12,991 nucleotides of DNA from contig CALLIO010000062.1 in NCBI GenBank assembly GCA_938009055.1, positions 1 to 12,991 of the forward strand, written 5' to 3'. The translations under genes and the position numbers were made by a program. Under the pieces are notes generated by a model, which did no database searches, was not told where the DNA came from, and worked only from the letters and a program-made list of their open reading frames with translations. Positions 7,835 through 12,991 of the stretch are shown piece by piece; position 1 is the stretch's first letter, and each line of letters starts with the position of its first letter. Origin of the DNA: an uncultured Altererythrobacter sp. Its GTDB lineage: Bacteria > Pseudomonadota > Alphaproteobacteria > Sphingomonadales > Sphingomonadaceae.

Positions 7835-8287
7835 ATGGCCACCGCACAAGAGATTGCAGGACGCGTAGGCGAGAATATCGGCACCAGCGAATGGGTCGAA
7901 ATGACTCAGGAAAAGATCAATATGTTCGCCGATGCGACTGGCGATCACCAGTTCATTCACGTGGACGAGGAAGCGGCCAAGATGACGCCTTTTGGCGGCA
8001 CAATTGCGCATGGCTTCATGACGCTCTCGATGATCCCTACGCTCACCGCAGAAAGCGATGTTCCGCGGATCGACGGGATCAAGATGGCGGTGAATTATGG
8101 CGGCAACAAAACCCGCTTTATCGCACCTGTGCGTTCAGGCAAGCGCATCCGCGGCCATTGGAAACTTGTCGAGATGAGTGAAAAACGCCCTGGCCAGTGG
8201 CAGCAAACATGCGAGATCGCCATCGAGATCGAAGGCGAGGACAAGCCCGCGCTGATCTGCGAGTGGATGACGCTCTACTTCCTCTAA
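7835..8287 (+). CDS. MaoC family dehydratase (enoyl-CoA hydratase 2 type)
   Basis: This 150-residue single hot-dog domain protein carries the R-hydratase motif FADATGDHQFIHVDEEAA (31-48) followed by TPFGGTIAHGFMTLSMI (51-67). The catalytic pair by family analogy is Asp37 and His42, with the five-residue spacing of PhaJ-type enzymes. Such proteins reversibly hydrate trans-2-enoyl-CoA to (R)-3-hydroxyacyl-CoA in the cytoplasm, feeding beta-oxidation intermediates to other uses. The ATG at 7835 is chosen because of its strong AGGAG site. It lies 71 bp upstream of a thiolase on the same strand and a PHB depolymerase is in the wider neighbourhood, which fits acyl-CoA or polyester metabolism. The exact substrate chain length cannot be read from sequence. 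Confidence 0.92.
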   Translation: MATAQEIAGRVGENIGTSEWVEMTQEKINMFADATGDHQFIHVDEEAAKMTPFGGTIAHGFMTLSMIPTLTAESDVPRIDGIKMAVNYGGNKTRFIAPVRSGKRIRGHWKLVEMSEKRPGQWQQTCEIAIEIEGEDKPALICEWMTLYFL

Positions 8288-8301
8288 CTTTCAAACAAGC
8301 A

Positions 8302-8333
8302 CGGTTCGTTCCTCCCCGGGAGAACCGAGTTTT
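8302..8333 (+). terminator. Hairpin with short T-run between MaoC and thiolase genes
   Basis: Left arm CGGTT and CTCC (split by a 5-nt bulge) pairs with the continuous right arm GGAGAACCG around a CCG loop, followed by AGTTTT. It starts 14 bp past the MaoC stop and sits just before the thiolase ribosome site. It could be a weak or partial terminator or a processing/stability hairpin that sets the two genes at different levels. Confidence 0.4.
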
Positions 8334-8344
8334 CATTTCATTAT

Positions 8345-8351
8345 AAAGGAG
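8345..8351 (+). promoter_or_regulatory. Ribosome binding site of the thiolase gene
   Basis: AAAGGAG with a 7-nt spacer to the ATG at 8359 is a strong Shine-Dalgarno sequence and fixes the thiolase start. Confidence 0.8.
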
Positions 8352-8358
8352 CTTCGCC

Positions 8359-9540
8359 ATGTCGCGCGATGCAGTTATCGTTTCCACCGCCCGTACCCCC
8401 ATTGGACGGGCTTATAAGGGCGGGTTTAACGCCACTCCCGGCGCCACATTGGGTGCGCTTTCGATCGCTCCCGCGGTTGAGCGGGCCGGTATCGAAGGTG
8501 CCGAGATTGACGATGTGGTTTGGGGCGCAGTCCTCACCCAAGGAACACAGGCTGGTAACGTGGGCCGCAATGCGGCTTTGCGTGCGGGCCTTCCCGTTTC
8601 TGTCTCTGCGCAAACCATCGACCGCCAGTGCTCTTCGGGCCTGATGGCGATTGCGACCGCAGCCAAGCAAATCATCGTCGACAATATGGATATTGTCGTT
8701 GGCGGCGGACAGGATTCTATCAGCCTCGTCCAAACCCCTGAAATGCGCGTCGCTCCCGATCCCTCGCTGATCGCGATGCACAAGGACGTGTATATGCCGA
8801 TGCTCGGCACGGCGGAAACCGTTGCTGCGCGTTATGGCATCAGCCGCGAAGCGCAAGACGAATACGCGCTTGAATCGCAAATGCGCACAGCCGCTGGCCA
8901 AGAATCCGGCAAGTTCGATGACGAGATCGTTCCGGTCACCACCACGATGATGGTGAAAGACAAGGAGAGCGGGGAAGTCTCTCAAGTCGAAACCACCATC
9001 ACCAAGGATGAAGGCAACCGCCCATCGACCACGCTGGAAGGTTTGCAAAGCCTCAACCCAGTCATGGGACCGGACAAGGTGATCACTGCGGGTAACGCTT
9101 CGCAATTGTCCGATGGTTCATCGGCCAGCGTTTTGATGGAAGCCAAGCTGGCTGAGCAAAAGGGCCTCACGCCGCTGGGTCGTTATGTCGGCATGGCGGT
9201 TGCAGGCACAGAGCCTGACGAAATGGGCATTGGCCCCGTTTTTGCTATCCCCAAGCTTCTCAAGCAGACCGGCGTGAAGATGGATGAAGTTGGCCTGTGG
9301 GAGCTCAACGAAGCTTTCGCTGTGCAAGTGCTTTATTGCCGCGATCAGCTGGGCATTGATAACTCCATTCTCAACGTCAATGGCGGCTCGATCTCCATCG
9401 GCCACCCATATGGCATGACCGGCGCACGCTGTGTTGGACACGCATTGATCGAGGGCAAACGCCGCGGCGCGAAATATGTTGTTGTCACTATGTGTGTTGG
9501 CGGCGGCATGGGCGCTGCTGGCATGTTTGAGGTGTTGTAG
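8359..9540 (+). CDS. Acetyl-CoA C-acyltransferase (thiolase family)
   Basis: This full-length thiolase has 393 residues. It cleaves 3-ketoacyl-CoA with CoA to give acetyl-CoA and a shortened acyl-CoA, or runs the reverse condensation, in the cytoplasm. All catalytic parts are visible: nucleophile Cys91 in DRQCSSGLMAI, NEAFA around 314-318, His349 in ISIGHPYGMTGAR, and the second Cys379 in VTMCVGGGMGAAG. The N-terminal VIVSTARTPIGRAYKGGF is standard. The GHPYGMTGAR form, rather than the GHPIGASGAR of biosynthetic PhaA enzymes, favours a degradative 3-ketoacyl-CoA thiolase (FadA-like), though acetoacetyl-CoA specificity cannot be excluded. The MaoC hydratase upstream supports a role in acyl-CoA turnover; no FadB-type partner is in the window. 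A hairpin in the 71-bp gap may loosen the coupling to MaoC. Confidence 0.95.
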   Translation: MSRDAVIVSTARTPIGRAYKGGFNATPGATLGALSIAPAVERAGIEGAEIDDVVWGAVLTQGTQAGNVGRNAALRAGLPVSVSAQTIDRQCSSGLMAIATAAKQIIVDNMDIVVGGGQDSISLVQTPEMRVAPDPSLIAMHKDVYMPMLGTAETVAARYGISREAQDEYALESQMRTAAGQESGKFDDEIVPVTTTMMVKDKESGEVSQVETTITKDEGNRPSTTLEGLQSLNPVMGPDKVITAGNASQLSDGSSASVLMEAKLAEQKGLTPLGRYVGMAVAGTEPDEMGIGPVFAIPKLLKQTGVKMDEVGLWELNEAFAVQVLYCRDQLGIDNSILNVNGGSISIGHPYGMTGARCVGHALIEGKRRGAKYVVVTMCVGGGMGAAGMFEVL

Positions 9541-9824
9541 GGCGTTCTTGCGCTCGCGGTAGGCGCGCTTTGGCGCGCCACCTCCGCGGGGGCGGCCTAA
9601 TGGCCGACGCGCAGTCGCGCTTGCGAAGTCTTACAGCTTCGAAGATGTGCATGAAGATAGAAATCAATTTAAGGCGGTGTGGGTTAATCCTGCGCCGCCT
9701 TTCTCAATTCGTAAAAGCTGTGTATCGAACCCAAGAGGGTTCGCAAGGGCGACCGCCCGCCCGAGCTTATGCGAGGATAGCCAAGGACGCGGATGCGTCC
9801 GCCGGCGCTTGAGGCCAAACGAAT
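9541..9824. other. Non-coding stretch packed with short inverted repeats
   Basis: No convincing gene is present in these 284 bp; the short ORFs lack ribosome sites and family features. The stretch holds an unusual run of hairpins. They are GGT-A-GGCGCGC/GCGCGCC-ACC (9558-9582), CGGCC/GGCCG (9593-9606), CGAC/GTCG (9605-9617), CGAAG/CTTCG (9624-9641), AAGGCGG/CCGCCTT (9671-9701), CGAACCC/GGGTTCG (9726-9743), GGGC/GCCC (9747-9758) and GGACGC/GCGTCC (9785-9800). The first part is the 3' flank of the thiolase gene and the last part the leader of the DUF4126 gene. It may be a repeat remnant, a structured RNA or simply stacked terminators. Confidence 0.5.
9671..9705 (+). terminator. Candidate terminator after the thiolase gene
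   Basis: The 7-bp stem AAGGCGG/CCGCCTT encloses a 17-nt loop that can itself form a GG/CC pair. It is followed by TCTC on the plus strand, and on the minus strand the stem ends CCGCCTTAAATT. The T-tract is short, so termination by this hairpin is probable but not certain. It lies 130 bp past the thiolase stop. Confidence 0.4.
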
Positions 9825-10442
9825 ATGACCATAATGGAGATCATCGGGATTGCGGGCAGCGTTAGCCTGCTCGCAGGCTGGCGGCTTTATCTGTGCGTAT
9901 TTGCAACCGGTCTAGCGATGCGGTTCGACGTCCTGCCAATCCCTGAACATCTCGCCAGCCTTGGCGTGCTTGAAAACCCGTGGGTTATGGGCATCGCCGC
10001 TGTGGGCGCATTGGCCGAATTTTTCGCTGACAAGGTGATGTGGCTCGATAGCGCATGGGACACGATCCACACTTTGGTGCGCCCTGTTGGCGGCGCGCTG
10101 CTGGCGCTGGCGATTGTCGATCCGTCCGACCCGACAATGCAAGTGATTGCGTTTCTGCTGGGCGGCGGGGCAAGCTTGGCTTCGCATGCCGGCAAGGCGA
10201 GCGCGCGCGGCGTAGTCAACACTTCGCCTGAGCCAGTGAGCAATGTGGTGGTCTCCACGGCAGAGGATGTCGCAACCGCTGGGCTGCTCTACACCACTTA
10301 CGAATACCCTTGGGTCGCAGGAGCAATTGCGCTGTTCCTGTTCGCATTGGTCGCAGGCCTGCTGATTATGGCGCGACGGATGATCAAGAAGATTGTCGGG
10401 GCTGTGAAAGGTGTGAGCGGGGAAGAGCCTCCGTCTGCCTAA
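9825..10442 (+). CDS. DUF4126 family membrane protein
   Basis: This 205-residue integral membrane protein matches the layout of the DUF4126 family, whose function is unknown. The recognisable core is EFFADKVMWLDSAWDTIH (65-82) followed by LVRPVGGALLA (84-94). The family has the same FADK-x-W-x-D and DxxHxxxRPxxGA pattern. A glycine-rich helix LLGGGASLASHAGKA comes next (111-125), then STAEDV (144-149). Hydrophobic segments lie at about 5-30, 52-67, 85-98, 105-119 and 163-183, and the tail is basic then acidic. The ATG at 9825 has only a weak GAGG ten bases upstream; an ATG three codons later (9834) is an alternative. It is monocistronic and converges on the PF10118 gene. Confidence 0.88.
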   Translation: MTIMEIIGIAGSVSLLAGWRLYLCVFATGLAMRFDVLPIPEHLASLGVLENPWVMGIAAVGALAEFFADKVMWLDSAWDTIHTLVRPVGGALLALAIVDPSDPTMQVIAFLLGGGASLASHAGKASARGVVNTSPEPVSNVVVSTAEDVATAGLLYTTYEYPWVAGAIALFLFALVAGLLIMARRMIKKIVGAVKGVSGEEPPSA

Positions 10443-10468
10443 TCCATCTCGCTTCGCAGAGTCTGATC

Positions 10469-10495
10469 TTGGGGTGGTAAGCGGACGCTCCCCAA
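10469..10495. terminator. Hairpin between convergent genes
   Basis: TTGGGG-15 nt-CCCCAA in the 60-bp gap between the DUF4126 gene and the PF10118 gene. The loop contains a further GCG/CGC mini-stem. It is symmetrical and could serve both convergent transcripts, but there is no T-run on either side. Confidence 0.35.
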
Positions 10496-10502
10496 CCCTG
10501 AG

Positions 10503-11363
10503 CTAGGCTTGGAAGCGCGCGGGGATTTCCGGATCGCTTGTGTCGAGGAGCGGGATGCTGCCTTCCTCCAATCCGTCATAAGCGGCTGCCCATTGCGCGA
10601 CCCACTTTGGATCGCTGACCTTTGAGGGGTGATAGCTGGGTAAAAGCGAGCGGAGCATCGCTGGCGATGTGCGAAGGAAAAACCGTAAGACCATCGCATA
10701 AAGACGCAATCGGCTGATAATACTGTTCCATTTCCCATCGCGCTTCAACATGCGTCTATATGCTTTGCGGCTGCTCCATGCGACGTGGCCCGTCCCGCAC
10801 AGCAGGCCCCAAGCCTTGCCGCGCCAATCGCCATACAAATGCATGTAGAGATCGTAAGCCACGTTTTTATGCTCCGTCTCTTCCACCATATGCCACAGTG
10901 CCAGTGAGGTAACCGATGGGTCAGCGCCTGCAAACAATGTGCTGCGATGCCCAACCAGCCATTCGGTGATGCCCATGGTCATGGTCTCAAAACCAGCGGA
11001 GTAGGCGAGCCGCCATTTCAGATCATGCTTTTGAAAGGCGCGATACTCCGCCTCCATCTCTGTCTCCACCTCGGCAAGATCAGGATAGGATTGTTTGAGG
11101 ATTTCATTGTAGCGGCGGTGGTTTTTGTAATGCACGCCTTCTTGTCCGATGAAGGCGCGCACATCGGCTTTGAGCGCTGGATCTTTGACGTGCTTCAACG
11201 CCTCAGTCACGGTTTTGATTAGGAACGGCTCAAGATAGGGCATGGTCAGCGATGCGCCGTTGAGCATATGGCTCCATTCGCGGCGATCAGGGTGCCAGAC
11301 AGGATCGATATTCTCGTCAAAGGCAAATGGGATTTGGCGCACCAATATGGCTGAGGTGGTCAT
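10503..11363 (-). CDS. PF10118-type 'metal-dependent hydrolase', ferritin-like
   Basis: This 286-residue protein resembles the family annotated as predicted metal-dependent hydrolase (PF10118, COG3687). The sequence is alpha-helical and shows the ligand spacing of a carboxylate-bridged di-iron four-helix bundle. The candidate ligands are Glu45, then Glu75-x-x-His78 (FIGQEGVHYKNH), then Glu126 (FETMTMGITEW), then Glu162-x-x-His165 (WHMVEETEHKN). No signal peptide is seen; residues about 182-230 are basic and hydrophobic and could sit against a membrane. I chose the ATG at 11363-11361 (MTTSAILVRQIPF). It overlaps the PadR stop as ATGA, and the 39 extra codons available upstream only read through the PadR gene. 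The coupling implies joint expression with the regulator. Reaction and substrate are unknown; an oxidase or oxygenase is as plausible as a hydrolase. Confidence 0.85.
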   Translation of the reverse strand: MTTSAILVRQIPFAFDENIDPVWHPDRREWSHMLNGASLTMPYLEPFLIKTVTEALKHVKDPALKADVRAFIGQEGVHYKNHRRYNEILKQSYPDLAEVETEMEAEYRAFQKHDLKWRLAYSAGFETMTMGITEWLVGHRSTLFAGADPSVTSLALWHMVEETEHKNVAYDLYMHLYGDWRGKAWGLLCGTGHVAWSSRKAYRRMLKRDGKWNSIISRLRLYAMVLRFFLRTSPAMLRSLLPSYHPSKVSDPKWVAQWAAAYDGLEEGSIPLLDTSDPEIPARFQA

Positions 11364-11947
11364 GCTGTATGCCCTGGTGTTTTGTTGCCGATTGGAACAA
11401 CATTCGTCAGTTTGGAAATCGCCTGCGGTGAAAGGCGCTCGAGCGCGATTGTGCACCAATCCTCCCATTCGCGCTCCCATCGCATCCCCACTTCTAGAGC
11501 GAGCTGGTGACCAAGGTCAGCCAATGTGCCGCCGTTCTCAAGCGCTTGATGCTTAGCTGCATACTGCGAATGCCGATCACGGTGGCTTTCAAGACGCAGA
11601 GTCAAGTTCGCCCGTAAACCCTCAATGTCGATATTTTCAATCCCATAGAGTTGAACCAGAAAGTTATCCTTGATTTCCATTGGCTCGGTTGGCTCACGCG
11701 ACCATTTGAGCAGTGCTTCTCGCCCGTTATCCGTGATTGTGAAAACGATGCGATTGGGCTTGCCCGATTGCTCGATCTCTTCCGAGACTGCCAAGCCATT
11801 ATCGCGCAATTTGCCCAGCTCGCGGTAAACTTGCGAGTGGCGTGCATGCCAGAAGAAGCCGACGCTTTGGTCAAAATGCTTGGCGACATCGTAACCAGAT
11901 TTGGGACCTTCGCTAAGCGCGACCAGAATGGCGAACTTGATGGACAC
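11360..11947 (-). CDS. PadR family transcriptional regulator
   Basis: This 195-residue regulator has an N-terminal winged helix-turn-helix. Its residues 2-80 include IKFAILVALSEGPKSGYDVA and the recognition region FFWHARHSQVYRELGKL (31-47). The wing ends at about 75 and a C-terminal helical dimerisation domain (about 90-175) resembles the Vir_act_alpha_C type found in AphA-like PadR proteins. I chose the GTG at 11947-11945 because GGAG lies 7 bases upstream and the family normally begins at this Met-Ser-Ile-Lys-like segment. A TTG 14 codons further up has no ribosome site and would lie upstream of the likely transcript start. Its stop overlaps the start of the PF10118 gene, so the two form an operon. 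It diverges from the StyC-like gene, and a palindrome over its promoter suggests autoregulation. PadR proteins commonly sense phenolics or other small molecules; the ligand here is unknown. Confidence 0.9.
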   Translation of the reverse strand: MSIKFAILVALSEGPKSGYDVAKHFDQSVGFFWHARHSQVYRELGKLRDNGLAVSEEIEQSGKPNRIVFTITDNGREALLKWSREPTEPMEIKDNFLVQLYGIENIDIEGLRANLTLRLESHRDRHSQYAAKHQALENGGTLADLGHQLALEVGMRWEREWEDWCTIALERLSPQAISKLTNVVPIGNKTPGHTA

Positions 11948-11954
11948 GGGAACA

Positions 11955-11958
11955 CTCC
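11955..11958 (-). promoter_or_regulatory. Ribosome binding site deciding the PadR start
   Basis: GGAG on the minus strand with a 7-nt spacer to GTG 11947. It overlaps the edge of the candidate operator palindrome. Confidence 0.65.
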
Positions 11959-11974
11959 ATATTGCAATAGTGGA
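11956..11974. promoter_or_regulatory. Candidate operator palindrome of the PadR regulator
   Basis: TCCA-TATTGCAATA-G-TGGA. The inner 10 bp are a perfect palindrome and the outer 4-bp arms also match, with a single extra base on one side. It lies directly downstream of the -10 of the PadR promoter, across the expected transcript start. A bound dimer there would block the promoter. The centre contains a GCAA/TTGC element reminiscent of AphA-type PadR sites; binding is inferred. Confidence 0.5.
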
Positions 11975-11975
11975 A

Positions 11976-12005
11976 TATATATGACACAAGTAGAGTATTA
12001 GTCAA
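11976..12005 (-). promoter_or_regulatory. Promoter of the PadR / PF10118 operon
   Basis: On the minus strand, TTGACT (12005-12000) is followed after 18 bp by TATATA (11981-11976), close to the sigma-70 consensus. Transcription would start near 11969, giving a leader of about 22 nt before the GTG. The region also lies upstream of the divergent StyC-like gene, for which no separate promoter is clear. Confidence 0.6.
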
Positions 12006-12022
12006 GCTGAAGAGGGAGCGTT

Positions 12023-12511
12023 ATGGAATCGACAAAGGACACAGATGCAATGCAAAGGTTACTGATTGGGCACGGAGCACTGTTGCTCTTTGTTGGCGGT
12101 ATTCTGGGTTTTGGCTTTTTATTCTTCCTGATCGGGAAGATCGCTCTTTGGCCTATTCCTTGGGAACTGGAATACCAGCTTCCCGGCACATATGACGCTT
12201 GGCGCATGGCCCACATGGAAGGGATTACAAACGGCCTATTCTTGTGGCTAGCAGCCGCGCTTCTTCCCGTGTTTCCATTTACGCTAAAAGGGAAAAAGCG
12301 CATCGCATGGGGCGTTATTGCAATTGGATGGTCAATTGTAATCGCATCTGCGTTCGACCCCTTCTTTCCTGAAAGCCGTGGTTTGGAAATGGGCGGTTCG
12401 GCGACGAACATCGCCGCTTTCCTATTGTTCTACATCGGAGTGCCTGGGGTCATGATCCTCACCGCGATCATCGCATGGCGAAGCTTTAAGCCGAAGGAAA
12501 GATACGCCTAA
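12023..12511 (+). CDS. Styrene oxide isomerase (StyC)-like four-helix membrane protein
   Basis: This 162-residue protein has four hydrophobic segments, about 14-38, 66-86, 94-112 and 129-152. It aligns by eye along its whole length with styrene oxide isomerase, a haem-containing membrane enzyme that rearranges epoxides to aldehydes. Shared landmarks are GHG (16-18), E-x4-PG-x4-W-x2-AH (50-64), NG (70-71), GWS (102-104) and RGL-x2-G (119-124). His64 falls where StyC has its haem-ligating His58, and Asn70 where it has Asn64. In contrast, the positions of StyC Asp95 and Tyr103 are Ile101 and Ser109 here, so the substrate or chemistry may differ. The start has AGAGGGAG four bases upstream. It is divergent from a PadR regulator and a ferritin-like gene. 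Homology is fairly confident, but activity is not shown. Some databases may list it only as a hypothetical membrane protein. Confidence 0.8.
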   Translation: MESTKDTDAMQRLLIGHGALLLFVGGILGFGFLFFLIGKIALWPIPWELEYQLPGTYDAWRMAHMEGITNGLFLWLAAALLPVFPFTLKGKKRIAWGVIAIGWSIVIASAFDPFFPESRGLEMGGSATNIAAFLLFYIGVPGVMILTAIIAWRSFKPKERYA

Positions 12512-12516
12512 CATGC

Positions 12517-12549
12517 CGATGTCCGCAATTGGGTCGATAGCGGACATCG
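12517..12549. repeat. Strong palindrome between convergent genes
   Basis: CGATGTCCGC and GCGGACATCG form a perfect 10-bp inverted repeat around a 13-nt loop with GGGTCG. A further ATG/CAT pairing is possible past a one-base bulge. It lies 5 bp after the StyC-like stop and 15 bp from the phaZ stop, so it may end or protect both transcripts. There is no T-run, and from memory it resembles short palindromes scattered between genes in alphaproteobacteria, so it may be a repeat copy. Confidence 0.55.
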
Positions 12550-12564
12550 CATCATCAGCTTGCG

Positions 12565-12991
12565 CTAAGAATGCGCCCCAATAAACACCTCAACAACCGG
12601 CGCGACTTTGCCGCGCCAACGTGATCCATTGAAGATGCCGTAATGCCCGGCTCCTTCGGCCATGTAATAGCGCTTTTTACCCTTGGCGAGGCCAGTTGCC
12701 AGATCGAGCGCAGCCTTGGTTTGGCCCAGCCCTGAGATATCGTCGCGCTCGCCCTCAACCGCCAACAGCGCCGTGTCCTTGATTGCAGTCAGATCGACCA
12801 GCTCGCCCTTGTGCTTGAACTCGCCATTGGGGATTGAGTGGGTTTGGAACACTTCCTCGACCGTTTGGAGGTAAAACTCTGCCGTCATGTCGCACACGCT
12901 GCGATATTCGTCGTAGAAATCCTTGGTCGCCTGCGCGCTGTCATCATCGCCTTCGTTGAGATGTTTGAACATCTCGTAATGGCTCATCATA
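12565..12991 (-). CDS. phaZ: Intracellular polyhydroxybutyrate depolymerase, C-terminal part
   Basis: This is the last 142 or so codons of an intracellular PHA/PHB depolymerase (PhaZ, TIGR01849-type), an alpha/beta-hydrolase that breaks down storage polyester to 3-hydroxybutyrate units. The fragment contains KDFYDEYRSVCDMTAEFYLQ, the acidic turn EGERDDISG with a candidate catalytic Asp, and GAGHYGIFNGSRWR with the catalytic His. It ends at the usual C-terminus with a TGA-adjacent short tail. The nucleophilic Ser and the start codon are beyond the right edge; the ATG codons at the edge are internal. It converges with the StyC-like gene. Along with the MaoC hydratase and thiolase it suggests that the cell handles acyl-CoA and storage polyester, but these genes are not in one operon. 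Confidence 0.92.
   Translation of the reverse strand, partial: MMSHYEMFKHLNEGDDDSAQATKDFYDEYRSVCDMTAEFYLQTVEEVFQTHSIPNGEFKHKGELVDLTAIKDTALLAVEGERDDISGLGQTKAALDLATGLAKGKKRYYMAEGAGHYGIFNGSRWRGKVAPVVEVFIGAHS

Noticed and set aside
8341..9105. 254-codon open frame on the minus strand
   Set aside because: Antisense to the thiolase, which is complete with all catalytic residues.
9570..9865. Two overlapping short plus-strand frames in the gap before DUF4126
   Set aside because: Arg-rich, no ribosome sites, filled with hairpin sequence, and one runs into the DUF4126 gene in another frame.
11364..11480. 39-codon upstream extension of the PF10118 gene
   Set aside because: It reads through the end of padR in another frame and does not look like part of the family; the ATGA overlap at 11360-11363 gives a natural start.
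1..12991. tRNA or rRNA genes, CRISPR arrays, transposases, integrases, phage or defence genes
   Set aside because: None was seen. The gaps between genes are short, apart from the hairpin-rich gap at 9541-9824, and hold no cloverleaf or regularly spaced repeats.

Overview
The window reads as a stretch of alphaproteobacterial chromosome, most likely from the order Sphingomonadales (Erythrobacter or Sphingomonas-like). This is inferred from the gene families, moderate-to-high GC, alpha-type glutamate synthase and exosortase-linked glycan genes. No RNA genes, insertion sequences or CRISPR arrays were seen. Two genes are cut by the window edges: gltB at the left (its 3' end is missing) and the PHB depolymerase at the right (its 5' end is missing).

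Left third, minus strand. A glycosyltransferase of the exosortase A-associated type (6060 to 4834) is followed by an unknown two-helix, very acidic membrane protein (4786 to 3701). Then comes gltB, the large subunit of NADPH glutamate synthase (3469 to beyond base 1), which carries ammonia into glutamate.

Centre, plus strand. Divergent from the glycosyltransferase, a 56-codon membrane-anchored ORF overlaps by 4 bp the start of a Wzy-like O-glycosylation ligase / polysaccharide polymerase of the exosortase A system (6345-7751). The glycosyltransferase and ligase probably serve the same exopolysaccharide or glycan pathway; the exosortase itself is not in the window. Next come two acyl-CoA genes, a MaoC-type enoyl-CoA hydratase (7835-8287) and a thiolase (8359-9540), separated by a hairpin. 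A 284-bp non-coding stretch packed with short inverted repeats follows, then a DUF4126 membrane protein (9825-10442).

Right end. A minus-strand pair, a PadR regulator (11947-11360) and a ferritin-like 'metal-dependent hydrolase' of the PF10118 type (11363-10503), is translationally coupled through an ATGA overlap. It diverges from a plus-strand four-helix membrane protein (12023-12511) that resembles styrene oxide isomerase (StyC). The shared 75-bp region holds a good promoter for the PadR operon and a palindrome placed as an operator would be. The three genes look like a small, regulated oxidative-metabolism module of unknown substrate. This is the most interesting part of the window. A strong palindrome separates it from the convergent intracellular polyhydroxybutyrate depolymerase gene (phaZ).
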